64,000 nucleotides of DNA from Paracoccus maritimus. Its GTDB lineage: Bacteria > Pseudomonadota > Alphaproteobacteria > Rhodobacterales > Rhodobacteraceae. The position numbers and the translations under genes are program-made. Of this stretch, positions 27,035-37,166 are shown in pieces. Positions within the stretch are counted from its first letter, which is position 1. Each line of letters begins with the position of its first letter. Where the stretch lies: assembly GCF_025195095.1 (NCBI RefSeq), contig NZ_JANAVZ010000002.1:62001-126000 (forward strand), read 5' to 3'. Under the pieces are notes generated by a model that had not been told where the DNA came from, ran no database searches, and saw only the letters and a program-made list of their open reading frames with translations.

Positions 27035-28039
27035 ATGGACAGGAAACAAGCTCAGGACGAGAATGGCGTGGTGGATGCCGTCGCGATAGGCCGCAATGAA
27101 GGATCGCGGCTGGTCGAATGCCTGGCCTCTCTGCGGCGCGCGGGCGTCCGCAGGATTGTCTATGTGGACAGCGGTTCGACCGATGGCAGCGTTGTTGCGG
27201 CCGAGGCGGCTGGTGCCCTGGTCGTCGCGCTGGACATGACCCGGCCCTTCACGGCCGCACGGGCAAGAAATGCAGGGTTTGCCGCGCTTCTGGAGCAGGA
27301 AACACCGCCGGATTACGTGCATTTCATCGACGGTGATTGCGTGCTGCAACCCGACTGGCTGCCGCTGGCGCAGGCCTATCTGCACGATCACCCCCAGACC
27401 GTTGTTGTCTGCGGCCGCAGGCGCGAACGTCATCCGCAGGGATCGGTCTTCAACAGGTTGTGTGACGATGAATGGGATACGCCGGTGGGGGACGCGCTGG
27501 CATGCGGCGGCGATGCATTGATGCGCCGAACGGCGCTGCAGCAGGTCGGAGGGTATCGCGAAGACCTGATCGCCGGGGAAGAGCCCGAATTGTGCCTGCG
27601 GCTTCGCAAGGCCGGTGGAACGATCCGGCGTCTGGATGCCGAGATGACGCTGCACGACGCGGCGATGACCAGGTTTTCCCAATGGTGGCGCAGGACGCGC
27701 CGCGCCGGGCATGCCTTTGCGGAAGGGGCCGCGCTGCATGGTGGATCAGATGAGCGCCACTGGGTTGCGGAAACGCGACGGGCGATCCTGTGGGGTGCTG
27801 CGCTGCCGTTGCTGATCCTGATCATCTTCGCGCTGTCGCCGGGACTCGCACTGCTGCTGCTTCTGGCCTATCCGGCGCAGATCCTGCGACTGGCCGCGCG
27901 GCGCGGCATCTCTGCCCGCGCCTCGTGGGAAGCCGCGACCTTCATGGTGCTGGGAAAATTCGCCGAGGCGCAGGGCATCCTGTCCTATTGGCTGAACCGT
28001 GTCCGCGGACGGCGTGGCGGCCTGATCGAGTACAAATAG
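27035..28039 (+). CDS. GT2-family glycosyltransferase with C-terminal membrane segments
   Basis: A 334-residue GT2 enzyme: AVAIGRNEGSRLVECLASL opens the nucleotide-sugar domain, VYVDSGSTDGS and VHFIDGDCVLQPDW contain the D-x-D region, and EEPELCLRLRKAG the catalytic base region. Two hydrophobic segments follow at about residues 250-290, suggesting membrane association. The donor and acceptor are unknown; it probably extends the undecaprenyl-linked repeat unit. I prefer the start at 27035 (MDRKQAQDEN) with AGG upstream; an in-frame ATG at 26999 would add 12 residues. Confidence 0.87.
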   Translation: MDRKQAQDENGVVDAVAIGRNEGSRLVECLASLRRAGVRRIVYVDSGSTDGSVVAAEAAGALVVALDMTRPFTAARARNAGFAALLEQETPPDYVHFIDGDCVLQPDWLPLAQAYLHDHPQTVVVCGRRRERHPQGSVFNRLCDDEWDTPVGDALACGGDALMRRTALQQVGGYREDLIAGEEPELCLRLRKAGGTIRRLDAEMTLHDAAMTRFSQWWRRTRRAGHAFAEGAALHGGSDERHWVAETRRAILWGAALPLLILIIFALSPGLALLLLLAYPAQILRLAARRGISARASWEAATFMVLGKFAEAQGILSYWLNRVRGRRGGLIEYK

Positions 28040-28042
28040 CGT

Positions 28043-28798
28043 CTAGCTTTGTGGCCTCTGGCGAATCGCCCGGACGGCCTCGACCGGAAGGATCGCCGCG
28101 CATTTCGCATAGCGCGGAACAAGGCGGCGCGGGGCGGACAGCATCCGCCAGACCCATTCCATCGCGATCCTGCGCACCCACGTGGGCGCGCGTTGCTGGT
28201 TTCCCGCCAGAAAATCCAGTCCCGCTCCGACCGAAGCAAATCCGATCCGTGGCTGAGCCTGCCGGCCACGCGCGGCAAGTCGTTCCTGCTTGGGTGCCCC
28301 CAGCGCCACGAAACAAAGCCGGGCGCCACTGTCTGCGACCCGCTGCAGGATGTCGTCGGCGACCTGTGAGTCGGGATCGAACCCCATCGGGGGCGCAATT
28401 CGCGCCACGATGCGCGCGCCCGGAATTTCGCGACCGATATGCTGCGCGGCCGCCTCCAACGCAGCCTCGGTCGTGCCAAGCAGTGCGATTGGCACATCCT
28501 CGGCAGCGGCAAGCCGGGACAGGGGAAGAACCAGATCGGATCCGGGCACCAGCGACACCGGTCGGCCCGCCAGGCGCGACAGCCAGACGATCGGATTCCC
28601 GTCGGCGACCACCAGATCCTGGGCGGCATAGGCGTGACGGAACGACGGCTCCAGGCGCAGCTTCACCAGATGGTCAAGGTTCACCGTCGCAAGCGCGAAA
28701 CCTTCATTTTCGCGGAAACGGCGTGTGACCTCGGCCATCAGTGCCGTCTGGTCCGGCATGTTCACGCGAATGGTGTGGTCGCCATAGCAGAAATTCAT
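28043..28798 (-). CDS. WecG/TagA/CpsF-family glycosyltransferase (GT26)
   Basis: A 251-residue GT26 enzyme. VNLDHLVKLRLEPSFRHAYAAQDLVVADGNPIVW, cited here only in part, and FVALGAPKQERLAARG are family signatures, as is VGAGLDFLAGNQQRAPTWVRR. GT26 members transfer ManNAcA, GlcA or related sugars to lipid-linked intermediates. The gene converges on the GT2 gene (3 bases apart) and diverges from the polymerase-like gene. Confidence 0.9.
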   Translation of the reverse strand: MNFCYGDHTIRVNMPDQTALMAEVTRRFRENEGFALATVNLDHLVKLRLEPSFRHAYAAQDLVVADGNPIVWLSRLAGRPVSLVPGSDLVLPLSRLAAAEDVPIALLGTTEAALEAAAQHIGREIPGARIVARIAPPMGFDPDSQVADDILQRVADSGARLCFVALGAPKQERLAARGRQAQPRIGFASVGAGLDFLAGNQQRAPTWVRRIAMEWVWRMLSAPRRLVPRYAKCAAILPVEAVRAIRQRPQS

Positions 28799-28962
28799 TG
28801 TCCAGACCGTCCGATGGCGCTGCAGCGTCGAAAACCTGTCGCTTTCTACAGGTTATCTGGCAGTTTTGACGGCGAGAGGCAATTGGCGACGCTTTGTATC
28901 GGTCACGGCTTGTGCTATTTGTGCCGGGTTACAGAGTTTGCCCGGTTACGACACACAGCGAT

Positions 28963-30408
28963 ATGCCCAACAGTCTTGCCATTCTGATGATGACCAGCTG
29001 GCCGTTTGTCACGCTGATCATGTATCTGCGGATGCCGGTGCGGTCGGCCGTGATCTGGTCGATTCTTGCGGGCTATATGCTGTTGCCGGCCGCGATGTCG
29101 CTGGATCTGCCGGGGCTGCCGGGGCTTGGCAAGCAGACGATTCCCTCTCTCTTCGGCTATATCTACGCCAGCTTCATGCTGGGCCGGATGATCCCGCTGT
29201 TCCCGCAAAGTACCGCGGGACGGGTATTCGTCGGATTTCTTCTGGCCGGACCGTTCCTGACCGTCCTGACCAACGGCGACCCGATCCACCTGAGTGGCAG
29301 AACGCTGCCTGGACTGCGCCTCTATGATGCCGCGTCGATGGCCGTGGGGCAGCTTGGATTCCTGTTCACCTGGTCGCTGGGCCGCGAATTCCTGCGTGAT
29401 TCTGCGGCGCTGCGGCAACTGGCCTACGCGTTGGTTATCGCGTTCCTGTGGTATTCGCTGCCGATGCTTTACGAGGTGCGGATGTCGCCTCAGCTGCATA
29501 TCCGCATCTATGGTTTCTTCCAGCACGATTTCGCGCAGATGATGCGGCAGGGCGGTTTCAGACCGATCGTGTTTCTGGAACACGGCTTGTGGATCGCGGT
29601 TCTGACCGCGATGTCGGCGATGCTGGCGGTCGTGATTGGTCGCGACGCGCCGCCCGAACGGCGATCCCGCTGGTACGGTGCCGCTGCCTATCTGATGGTG
29701 GTGCTTGTCCTCAGCAAAAGCCTTGCGGCACTGTTGTATGCCGCACTGCTGATCCCCGTCCTGATGTTTCTCGACGGGCGGCGGATTGCGCAGGTGGCCA
29801 TGCTGCTTGGTGTACTTGTGCTCAGCTATCCGGTGGTCAGGACGCTGGATGTCTTTCCGACTGACCAGTTGCTGGAACTGGCGAGCCGTGCGTCGGTCGA
29901 GCGTGCGCAATCGCTGCAGTTCCGCTTTGACAACGAGGATGCCTTGCTGGCGCGGGCGATGGAACGGCCGCTGTTTGGCTGGGGCGGGTGGGAACGCAGC
30001 TTCATCCACGATCCCGCCACGGGCGAGACGATCTCGACCACTGACGGGCTCTGGGTAATCGCGATGGGCTATTCGGGGTTCACCGGGTTCATTGCCCAGT
30101 TCGGCCTGTTGGCCCTGCCGATCTTCATGCTTGGATCGGCCTATCGCGCCATCGGTCGTGAGGTTCCGGTCTTTGCCGCGGGGTTCGCGGTCGTGCTGGC
30201 GGTGAATCTGATTGACCTGTTGCCCAACGCGACCATCTCACCGGTGACCTGGCTGTTTTCGGGTGCGATGCTGGGCTGCCTTGAAAGCCTGCGCCGCGGT
30301 GCCGAGGATCAGTCCGATCAGCAAGTCGCGATCCCCAATCCGGCGGCACGACAATCCTTTGCGGGACTGGTCGGGCGGCCTGCGGCGGGTCCGCGTACCC
30401 TGCTGTGA
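28963..30408 (+). CDS. Wzy/O-antigen-ligase-like polytopic membrane protein
   Basis: A 481-residue membrane protein with about ten to twelve hydrophobic segments, a large periplasmic loop (about residues 295-360) containing ELASRASVERAQSLQFRFDNED and ERPLFGWGGWERSF, and a cytoplasmic C-tail. The loop pattern, and particularly a FGWGGW-type motif, resembles the O-antigen ligase/polymerase superfamily. In this setting it is the best candidate for the Wzy polymerase that joins repeat units in the periplasm. Wzy proteins are too divergent for certainty. The start at 28963 is chosen over 28894 because the first 23 residues of the longer form are not hydrophobic or family-like. Confidence 0.7.
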   Translation: MPNSLAILMMTSWPFVTLIMYLRMPVRSAVIWSILAGYMLLPAAMSLDLPGLPGLGKQTIPSLFGYIYASFMLGRMIPLFPQSTAGRVFVGFLLAGPFLTVLTNGDPIHLSGRTLPGLRLYDAASMAVGQLGFLFTWSLGREFLRDSAALRQLAYALVIAFLWYSLPMLYEVRMSPQLHIRIYGFFQHDFAQMMRQGGFRPIVFLEHGLWIAVLTAMSAMLAVVIGRDAPPERRSRWYGAAAYLMVVLVLSKSLAALLYAALLIPVLMFLDGRRIAQVAMLLGVLVLSYPVVRTLDVFPTDQLLELASRASVERAQSLQFRFDNEDALLARAMERPLFGWGGWERSFIHDPATGETISTTDGLWVIAMGYSGFTGFIAQFGLLALPIFMLGSAYRAIGREVPVFAAGFAVVLAVNLIDLLPNATISPVTWLFSGAMLGCLESLRRGAEDQSDQQVAIPNPAARQSFAGLVGRPAAGPRTLL

Positions 30409-30752
30409 ACAGGGTCGCCCAGGCCGCGTTAACCGTCGGCAGGGCTTCCTGTCGGCTTGACCCGGCTTTCGTGCTAAGGTGCCAGGCGGGAAGGGCCGCC
30501 AATCCCGGAACCTGTCCAAAGCGGCAGGTTCAATCGCGGCGGTTTGCGTTTTAGCTGTTATGTCTGTGTGTGAATGTTGAATTGGTGCAAAATCATGATG
30601 GCAAGGGCGTATTCTGCCCCGGGATCCCGGTATCTGGCAAAGATGCCGCGTTTTATTATGCGCGGTCATGCTGCAAAACATGCATCAGTATTTGAACGGC
30701 GGGTGTCGATTCGATTTTCGACCGCTGCCGGATCACAGGAAAAAGTGACGAA
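30409..30752. promoter_or_regulatory. Leader region of the PKS/NRPS-polysaccharide operon
   Basis: This 344-base gap precedes the long plus-strand operon and presumably contains its promoter. I see no pair of boxes good enough to call. It holds GAACCTG/CAGGTTC (30508-30514 and 30525-30531), a possible hairpin or operator, a CGGCAGG-gctt-CCTGTCG hairpin near 30449 that might end the polymerase-like transcript, and a comparatively AT-rich stretch from about 30540 to 30760. No gene fits. Confidence 0.35.
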
Positions 30753-33700
30753 ATGGACGGTGTGATGACTGGCCGGAATAGCTCTGTGGACGTTCCCGAA
30801 GGTGCAATTGCGATTGTGGGCATGTCGGCACACCTGCCGGGGGCGCCGGACGTGGCGACATACTGGACCAATCTGCGCGATGGCATCGAATCCATCCGTC
30901 ATCTGACGGTCGAAGAGTTGACCGCGAACGGTGAAAGTCCGGCCCGGATGCGGCAGAAGAACTATGTCCCGTCGGCGTCGGTGCTGCAGGATTTCGAAAA
31001 GTTCGATGCCGAGTTCTTTGGCCTGTCGCCCAAGGAAGCCGCGATCATGGACCCCCAGCATCGCCAGTTCCTGGAGTGCGCTTGGGAGGCGCTGGAGAAT
31101 GCCGGTCACACGCCCGAGGGCTTTGACGGTCCGATCGGCGTTTATGCCGGGTGCGGGATGGGCAGCTATTTCTATTTCAATGTCTGCTCGAACCCGGATC
31201 TGGTCAGGAACACCGGCATGTTCCTGTTGCGCCACACGGGGAACGACAAGGATTTCCTGTCCACGCGCGTCAGCCACATCTTCGATCTGAAAGGGCCCAG
31301 CCTGTCGATCCAGACGGCCTGTTCCACATCCCTGGTCGCGGTCCATCAGGCGGCGCAGTCGCTGCTGAATGGTGAATGCGACATGGCGCTGGCCGGTGGC
31401 GTGACCATCGAATTGCCGCATGCGCGTGGCTATCTGTTCGAAGAGGGCGAGATCCTGTCCCCGGATGGGCATTGCCACGCCTTTGACCATCGCGCGCAAG
31501 GCACGGTGTTCGGATCGGGTGCGGGCTGCGTGGTGCTGCGCCGGCTTGAGGATGCGATTGCAGATGGCGATCATATCTGGGCCGTGGTGCGCGGCACCGC
31601 CATCAACAACGACGGTGCGGCCAAGGCCGGCTATCTTGCCCCGTCGGTCGAGGGTCAGTCGCGTGCGATTGCCGAGGCGCACGGCATCGCCGGCGTGACC
31701 GCCGACACGATCGGATATGTCGAATGCCATGGCACCGGCACCTATCTGGGCGACCCGATCGAGGTCGCGGCGTTGACCCAGGCCTTCGAGGAAACTACGC
31801 AGCAGCGCGGCTTCTGCGGCATCGGCAGCGTCAAGACCAATATCGGGCATACCGATACGGCGGCGGGTGTCGCCAGCCTGATCAAGGTCAGCATGGCACT
31901 GCATCACGGCCAGATCCCGCCCTCGCTGGGATACGAGGCACCCAACCCCGCCATCGATTTCGAGAATTCCCCGTTCAGGGTCAACGCGACGCTGAACGAT
32001 TTCCCGCGCCTGAACGGCGCGCCGCGTCGCGCGGGGGTCAACAGCCTTGGCGTCGGGGGCACCAATGCCCATGCCGTCGTGGAAGAGGCCCCACAGCGCG
32101 CCGCGTCCGAGGACAGCGACTGGCCATTCCAGCTGCTGGTCCTGTCTGCCCGCAGCAAATCGGCCCTTGATCAGGCCAGCAGGAATCTGGCCGCGCATCT
32201 GCGCGCCCATCCCGAACAGGATCTGGCCGATGTGGCCTGGACGCTGAAGCAGGGCCGTCGCGCCTTTGAACATCGCCGCGTCCTGGTTGCGGGCAGCCAT
32301 GCCGAGGCTGCCGAAAAGCTGGAAGAAGCCGATCCACGCAAGGTCTTCACCCATCAGGAACTGCCCGAACAGCCCGAGACGGTGTTCATGTTTCCCGGCG
32401 GCGGTGCACAGTTCGCAGGCATGGCGCGCGATCTCTACGAGACCGAACCGGTCTTCCGCGAATGGATGGACAAGGGGCTGGATCATCTGGCGCCGAAACT
32501 GGACTTTGATTTGCGGGCGCTGTGGTTGCCACAGGCCGATGACGCCGAGGCGGCGACCGAACGGCTGAAGACCCCTTCGGTCCAGTTGCCCCTGATCATG
32601 ATTACCGAATACGCGCTGGCGCAGCTGTGGATGGATTGGGGCGTTCAGCCCGCCGCGTTGATTGGGCACTCGATGGGCGAAAATACGGCCGCCTGCCTGG
32701 CTGGCGTGATGTCGTTCGAGGATTGCATCGGGCTGGTGCATCTACGCGGCCAGTTGTTCGACACGATCGCACCCGGCGGGATGCTGTCGGTGCCGCTGTC
32801 GCGGGACGGGCTCCAGGCCTATTGGGCCGACGATCTGGACATGGCGTCGGTCAACGCGCCCGATCTTTGCGTTGTTTCGGGCCCACAAGCCGCGTTGGAC
32901 GCGCTGGAAGCGCGGCTGGTGACGGACGAGATCGAGGCGCAGCGTATCCAGATCGACATCGCCGCCCACAGCCGAATGCTGGAACCGATCCTGATGCGGT
33001 TCGGCGACTATCTGCGGGCGATCACGCTGTCCGCCCCGCGGCTTCCGGTGATCTCGAACCGGACCGGCAAGCCGTTGACCGACGCCGAAGCGACCAGCCC
33101 CGATTACTGGGTCGCCCATCTTCGCAACACGGTCAATTTCGCCGATGGCATTTCGCACCTGATGGATCGCAAATGCCGTGTCTATGTCGAGATGGGGCCG
33201 GGGCGCGCCCTGTCCTCGCTGGCGCAGGCCAATGGCGTTCCGGCCAATCAGGTCGTCCCCGCCTTGCGTCATCCGCAGCAGGATGTCCCCGACGATGAAT
33301 TCTTCATCGCGACCGTCGGCCGCCTTTGGGCGCTGGGGGTCAAGGTCGACTGGACCCCGATCTGGGGCGAGGCGCGGCGCGTTCGTGTGCCGCTGCCGAC
33401 CTATCCGTTCCAGCGCGCCAGCTATTTCATCGAGCCGGGCCGCGCGGGGGCCCCGGTCGAGGAAGAGATGATCCAGCGGGTCGAGGGGATCGAGAACTGG
33501 GGCTGGCAGCCGCATTGGCGCCCTCGTGCCGCCGAGACCGAGATCGAGGCTGACGAACTGGATCAGGCGCCACAGCGCACATGGCTGGTCTTCGCGGACG
33601 AAGCCGGGCTGGCCGGACGCGCCATACGACGGCTTCGCGACGCCGGTCAGAAGGTCATCGAGGTTCGTGCGGGCGATGTCTACGCCAGCGCCGGAGAAGA

Positions 33701-36700
33701 CGCCTACACGATCTCGCCCGAACGCGGGCGCGAGGATTACGACCGCCTGATCCACGATCTGGTCGCGGCGGGGCTGGCGCCCCAGCGGATCGCGCATTTC
33801 TGGCTTGTCACGGCGGGCGAGAGGTTCCGTCCGGGATCAAGTTTCTTCCATCGCAATCAGGAGCAGGGGTTCTACAGCCTGATGTTCCTGGCTCAGGCGA
33901 TCGCCGAGGAAAACCTGCCACGTCCAATCCATCTGCTGGCCGTGACGAACGGTGCCGTGCAGGTGCGCGGCGAGACATTGCCCTATCCCGAGAAGGCGAC
34001 GGTCGCCGGGCCGCTGCGGGTCATGCCGCGCGAATTGCCGGGCGTCACCTGCTCGGCCCTGGATCTGACGCTGCCCGAGGGGCGCCGCAACGATGCAGAA
34101 TGGGATTCGCTGACGGATCATGTGCTGGAAGAAATGCTTGCCGATCCCGCGAATCTGTCGGCCGCGCTGCGCGGCGACCGACGCTATGAGATGGGCTGGC
34201 GGCATCTGAAACTGGCCGAGGCTGCCGGCGACCTGCCGCAGGGTGCGGTGGTGATGCTGACCGGCGGTTATGGCGGGATCGGTTTGACCGTGGCCGAACG
34301 GCTTGCGTCCGACCGTGGCGCAAGGATCGCGTTGGTCGGGCGCCGCGCGCTGCCCGATCGCGACCAGTGGGACCGCATCCTGCGCAGCGCCGCACCGAAC
34401 GACGTCATCGCGACGCGAATTCGCGGTGTTCAGGCGCTGGAGAGCGCCGGGGCCGAGGTGATTTGCCTGACCGCCGATGTCTGCAATCTTCAGGACATGC
34501 AGTCCGCGCGCGACGAGACGGTCAGGCGTTTCGGGCGCATCGACGCCGTGATCCATGGCGCTGGCGTCGTGGATGACGCGCCGATCCTTGCCAAGACGCC
34601 AGGCAGCGTGGAAAATGTCTTCGCACCCAAGGTCCACGGCACCGAGGTGCTGGACAAAGTCTTTCCCGACGGTTCGGTCGGGCGGATCGTGGTGTTCAGT
34701 TCGACATCGACGGCCATCGCCCCGATCGGGCAGATCGACTATGTCGCTGCGAACGAGTTCCTGAATGCCTGGGCAAAGTCGCGCGCTGGCGGGAAGACCA
34801 CCGTGACGGCGATCAACTGGGGTATATGGTCGGGCGTCGGCATGGCTGCCGAGGCGCTGGCCGAACCAGAGCCCGCGCCTGTGACAGAGGCTGGCACGCC
34901 GCTGCTGGATAAGGCGACGTTCGACGCCGATGGCACCCGGATCTTCACGGCCGAGTTCACGACCCGGCAATGGCTTCTGGACGGTCACCGGACCAGGGAC
35001 GGACAGGCGCTGGTTCCCGGCACGGGATATCTGGACCTGATCGCCGAGGCGCTGCGTGCCAATGGCGAGCAGGGCGGGTTCGAGATCCGCGATCTGTATT
35101 TCTTTCGTCCGCTGGCGGTCGATGATGGCGCGACCCGCAGGATGCGCCTGTCGCTGGCCCGCAATGACGAAGGCTACGCGGTCCAGATCCGCAGCGATGC
35201 CATCTCGGACGGACGCGAGGGATACGAGCTGAACGCACAGGCCCAGATCGGCTTTGGCATTGAATCCGCACAAGAAATTGATCTAAAAGAAATTTCAGCG
35301 CGTTGTTCAGGTGATGTCGAGGTTGATCCTAGGGGTCTTGTCAGCCCGCAAGAGGCACATCTGCGCTTTGGGCCGCGCTGGCGGGTTCTGCGTCGCCGCG
35401 CCTATGGCGAGGGCGAGGGCCTGGCTGAACTGGCGCTGCCCGACGCGTACAGGGCCGAGCCTGCTCAGGGCTATCCGATCCATCCGGCGCTGATGGATCT
35501 GGCGACCGGTTGGGCCATGGGTCTGATCGAGGGGTATCAGGCGAACCATCTTTGGGTGCCGGTCAGCTATGGCTCGGTTCGGGTGCATGCGCTGCTGACG
35601 GCCGAAATTCGCAGTTGGGTGCGCAATGCAGGCGACAATCGCAGCGGCAATCCGTTCGCGCGCTTCGATGTCACGCTGACGGATCCCGACGGCAAGGTTC
35701 TGATCGAGATTTCCGGCTTTACGATCCATCGCCTTGAGGGTGCTTTTGATTTCTCTGCCTCCAGCGGAAAGCGGGATGTGATCTTTCCCGATCAGCGTCA
35801 GTCTGATCGGAAGCTATCCCAAGCCGAGGAACGTCTGCAGCACAACCTGTCCCAGGGCATTCGTCCGCAGGAAGGCGCCGAAGGTTTTGTCCGGGCGCTT
35901 GCGACCGGCAAGGCGCAAGTTGTGGTCTCTTCGATGCCATTGCCGCAGCTGATCGAACAGGCCGGTCAGGGCGCCGAGGAAATCGAGGAACGTCAGGGCT
36001 TTGAGCGCCCACAGCTTGACAGCGACTATGTCGAGCCGCGCAACGGCATCGAGCGCACCCTGGTCGGATTCTGGCAGGAACTGTTGGGCGTCGGACAGGT
36101 CGGGGTCGAGGATAGTTTCTTCGATCTGGGGGGGCATTCTCTGATCGCCGTCCGGCTGTTTGCGATGATCCGCAAGACCTATTCCGTTGATTTTCCGATC
36201 TCTGTCCTATTCGAGGCGCCGACGATTGCAGCCTGTGCCGCGATGATCGAGGATCGGATCGGACCTCAGGACGGCGAGACGACCGATGCGCCGAAGAAGG
36301 CGCCGTCGCGCCGCTTTACGCATCTGGTGCCGATGCATCAGGGCGAGGGTGGGCCAAAGCGGCCATTCTTCCTTGTCGCCGGCATGTTCGGCAATGTGCT
36401 GAACCTTCGGCATCTGGCACAGCTTCTGGGTGGCGACCGGCCGTTCTACGGGCTGCAGGCGCGGGGGTTGTTCGGCGAAGATAAGCCGCACGATAATTTC
36501 GTAGATGCAGCAAGGGATTATGTTTCAGAATTGAAGCAGATTCAAGCTGAAGGCCCCTATCTTCTTGGCGGGTTCTCGGGCGGTGGGCTGATCGCGTGGG
36601 AAATGGCCCGTCAGCTTGAGGCCGAGGGTGAGGAGGTCGCGTTGACGGTGCTGTTGGATACACCACTGCCGATGCGCCCGTGGCTGAGCCGTCAGGACAA

Positions 36701-37163
36701 GGCGCTGATCAAGCTGGCCGAACTGCGCCGCAAGGGGCCGGGCTATCTGGCTGAATGGATGAAAGCGCGCGCCGACTGGAAGCGGCAGCAGGCGGAACGT
36801 GCGAATGCTGCACCCGAGGCCGAGAACCAGTTCCACAACACCGCCATCGAGGCGGCATTCCGTGCCGCGCTGCCGAATTACGACATGCAGCGGCGCGACG
36901 GTCGCGTGGTGCTGTTCCGTCCGCCGCTGGACCTGCACTGGCAGGTTTCGGGCGGGCGCTGGGTCAGCGCGGCCAAGGAATATGTCTTCCCCGACAATGA
37001 CCTGACCCGCTTCGCGCCGGAATTGCAGGTAATCGAGGTTCCGGGCGATCACGACAGCATGGTCTTGGAACCCAATGTTCGGGTGATGGCGGCACGCATG
37101 CGCGAGGTGATTGCCGAGGCCGAGGCCGGGATCGCGCCACGCCTGGCGCAGGCGGCGGAGTAG
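30753..37163 (+). CDS. Type I polyketide synthase, KS-AT-KR-DH-ACP-TE
   Basis: A 2136-residue single-module PKS. KS about 17-435, with Cys190 (TACSTS), His326 (CHGTGT) and His366 (NIGHTD). AT about 544-830, Ser640 in GHSMGE; the specificity motif reads IAAH, neither HAFH nor YASH. A structural half-KR then an NADPH-binding KR (TGGYGGIG near 1168; Ser1317, Tyr1330; VDD motif of B-type). DH follows the KR: His1412 and Asp1582 (HPALMD). ACP with Ser1796 (GGHSL). TE about 1865-2130, Ser1942 (GFSGG), His2100 (GDHDS). All catalytic residues are present. It should make and release a 2-enoyl or hydroxy-acyl product; no ER and no methyltransferase. The GT2 gene starts 3 bases later. The placement of KR before DH is unusual. 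Confidence 0.93.
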   Translation: MDGVMTGRNSSVDVPEGAIAIVGMSAHLPGAPDVATYWTNLRDGIESIRHLTVEELTANGESPARMRQKNYVPSASVLQDFEKFDAEFFGLSPKEAAIMDPQHRQFLECAWEALENAGHTPEGFDGPIGVYAGCGMGSYFYFNVCSNPDLVRNTGMFLLRHTGNDKDFLSTRVSHIFDLKGPSLSIQTACSTSLVAVHQAAQSLLNGECDMALAGGVTIELPHARGYLFEEGEILSPDGHCHAFDHRAQGTVFGSGAGCVVLRRLEDAIADGDHIWAVVRGTAINNDGAAKAGYLAPSVEGQSRAIAEAHGIAGVTADTIGYVECHGTGTYLGDPIEVAALTQAFEETTQQRGFCGIGSVKTNIGHTDTAAGVASLIKVSMALHHGQIPPSLGYEAPNPAIDFENSPFRVNATLNDFPRLNGAPRRAGVNSLGVGGTNAHAVVEEAPQRAASEDSDWPFQLLVLSARSKSALDQASRNLAAHLRAHPEQDLADVAWTLKQGRRAFEHRRVLVAGSHAEAAEKLEEADPRKVFTHQELPEQPETVFMFPGGGAQFAGMARDLYETEPVFREWMDKGLDHLAPKLDFDLRALWLPQADDAEAATERLKTPSVQLPLIMITEYALAQLWMDWGVQPAALIGHSMGENTAACLAGVMSFEDCIGLVHLRGQLFDTIAPGGMLSVPLSRDGLQAYWADDLDMASVNAPDLCVVSGPQAALDALEARLVTDEIEAQRIQIDIAAHSRMLEPILMRFGDYLRAITLSAPRLPVISNRTGKPLTDAEATSPDYWVAHLRNTVNFADGISHLMDRKCRVYVEMGPGRALSSLAQANGVPANQVVPALRHPQQDVPDDEFFIATVGRLWALGVKVDWTPIWGEARRVRVPLPTYPFQRASYFIEPGRAGAPVEEEMIQRVEGIENWGWQPHWRPRAAETEIEADELDQAPQRTWLVFADEAGLAGRAIRRLRDAGQKVIEVRAGDVYASAGEDAYTISPERGREDYDRLIHDLVAAGLAPQRIAHFWLVTAGERFRPGSSFFHRNQEQGFYSLMFLAQAIAEENLPRPIHLLAVTNGAVQVRGETLPYPEKATVAGPLRVMPRELPGVTCSALDLTLPEGRRNDAEWDSLTDHVLEEMLADPANLSAALRGDRRYEMGWRHLKLAEAAGDLPQGAVVMLTGGYGGIGLTVAERLASDRGARIALVGRRALPDRDQWDRILRSAAPNDVIATRIRGVQALESAGAEVICLTADVCNLQDMQSARDETVRRFGRIDAVIHGAGVVDDAPILAKTPGSVENVFAPKVHGTEVLDKVFPDGSVGRIVVFSSTSTAIAPIGQIDYVAANEFLNAWAKSRAGGKTTVTAINWGIWSGVGMAAEALAEPEPAPVTEAGTPLLDKATFDADGTRIFTAEFTTRQWLLDGHRTRDGQALVPGTGYLDLIAEALRANGEQGGFEIRDLYFFRPLAVDDGATRRMRLSLARNDEGYAVQIRSDAISDGREGYELNAQAQIGFGIESAQEIDLKEISARCSGDVEVDPRGLVSPQEAHLRFGPRWRVLRRRAYGEGEGLAELALPDAYRAEPAQGYPIHPALMDLATGWAMGLIEGYQANHLWVPVSYGSVRVHALLTAEIRSWVRNAGDNRSGNPFARFDVTLTDPDGKVLIEISGFTIHRLEGAFDFSASSGKRDVIFPDQRQSDRKLSQAEERLQHNLSQGIRPQEGAEGFVRALATGKAQVVVSSMPLPQLIEQAGQGAEEIEERQGFERPQLDSDYVEPRNGIERTLVGFWQELLGVGQVGVEDSFFDLGGHSLIAVRLFAMIRKTYSVDFPISVLFEAPTIAACAAMIEDRIGPQDGETTDAPKKAPSRRFTHLVPMHQGEGGPKRPFFLVAGMFGNVLNLRHLAQLLGGDRPFYGLQARGLFGEDKPHDNFVDAARDYVSELKQIQAEGPYLLGGFSGGGLIAWEMARQLEAEGEEVALTVLLDTPLPMRPWLSRQDKALIKLAELRRKGPGYLAEWMKARADWKRQQAERANAAPEAENQFHNTAIEAAFRAALPNYDMQRRDGRVVLFRPPLDLHWQVSGGRWVSAAKEYVFPDNDLTRFAPELQVIEVPGDHDSMVLEPNVRVMAARMREVIAEAEAGIAPRLAQAAE

Positions 37164-37166
37164 ATC

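Noticed and set aside
30630..30650. Sigma-54-like GG-N10-GC element upstream of the PKS
   Set aside because: The surrounding bases do not match TGGCAC-N5-TTGC well enough.
30666..32741. Minus-strand open frame of 691 codons opposite the PKS start
   Set aside because: No motifs, and rich in Arg, Gln and His as shadow frames are; the PKS KS and AT motifs occupy the plus strand.
33837..35273. Minus-strand open frame of 478 codons opposite the PKS KR and DH
   Set aside because: Shadow of the KR/DH coding strand with no family resemblance.
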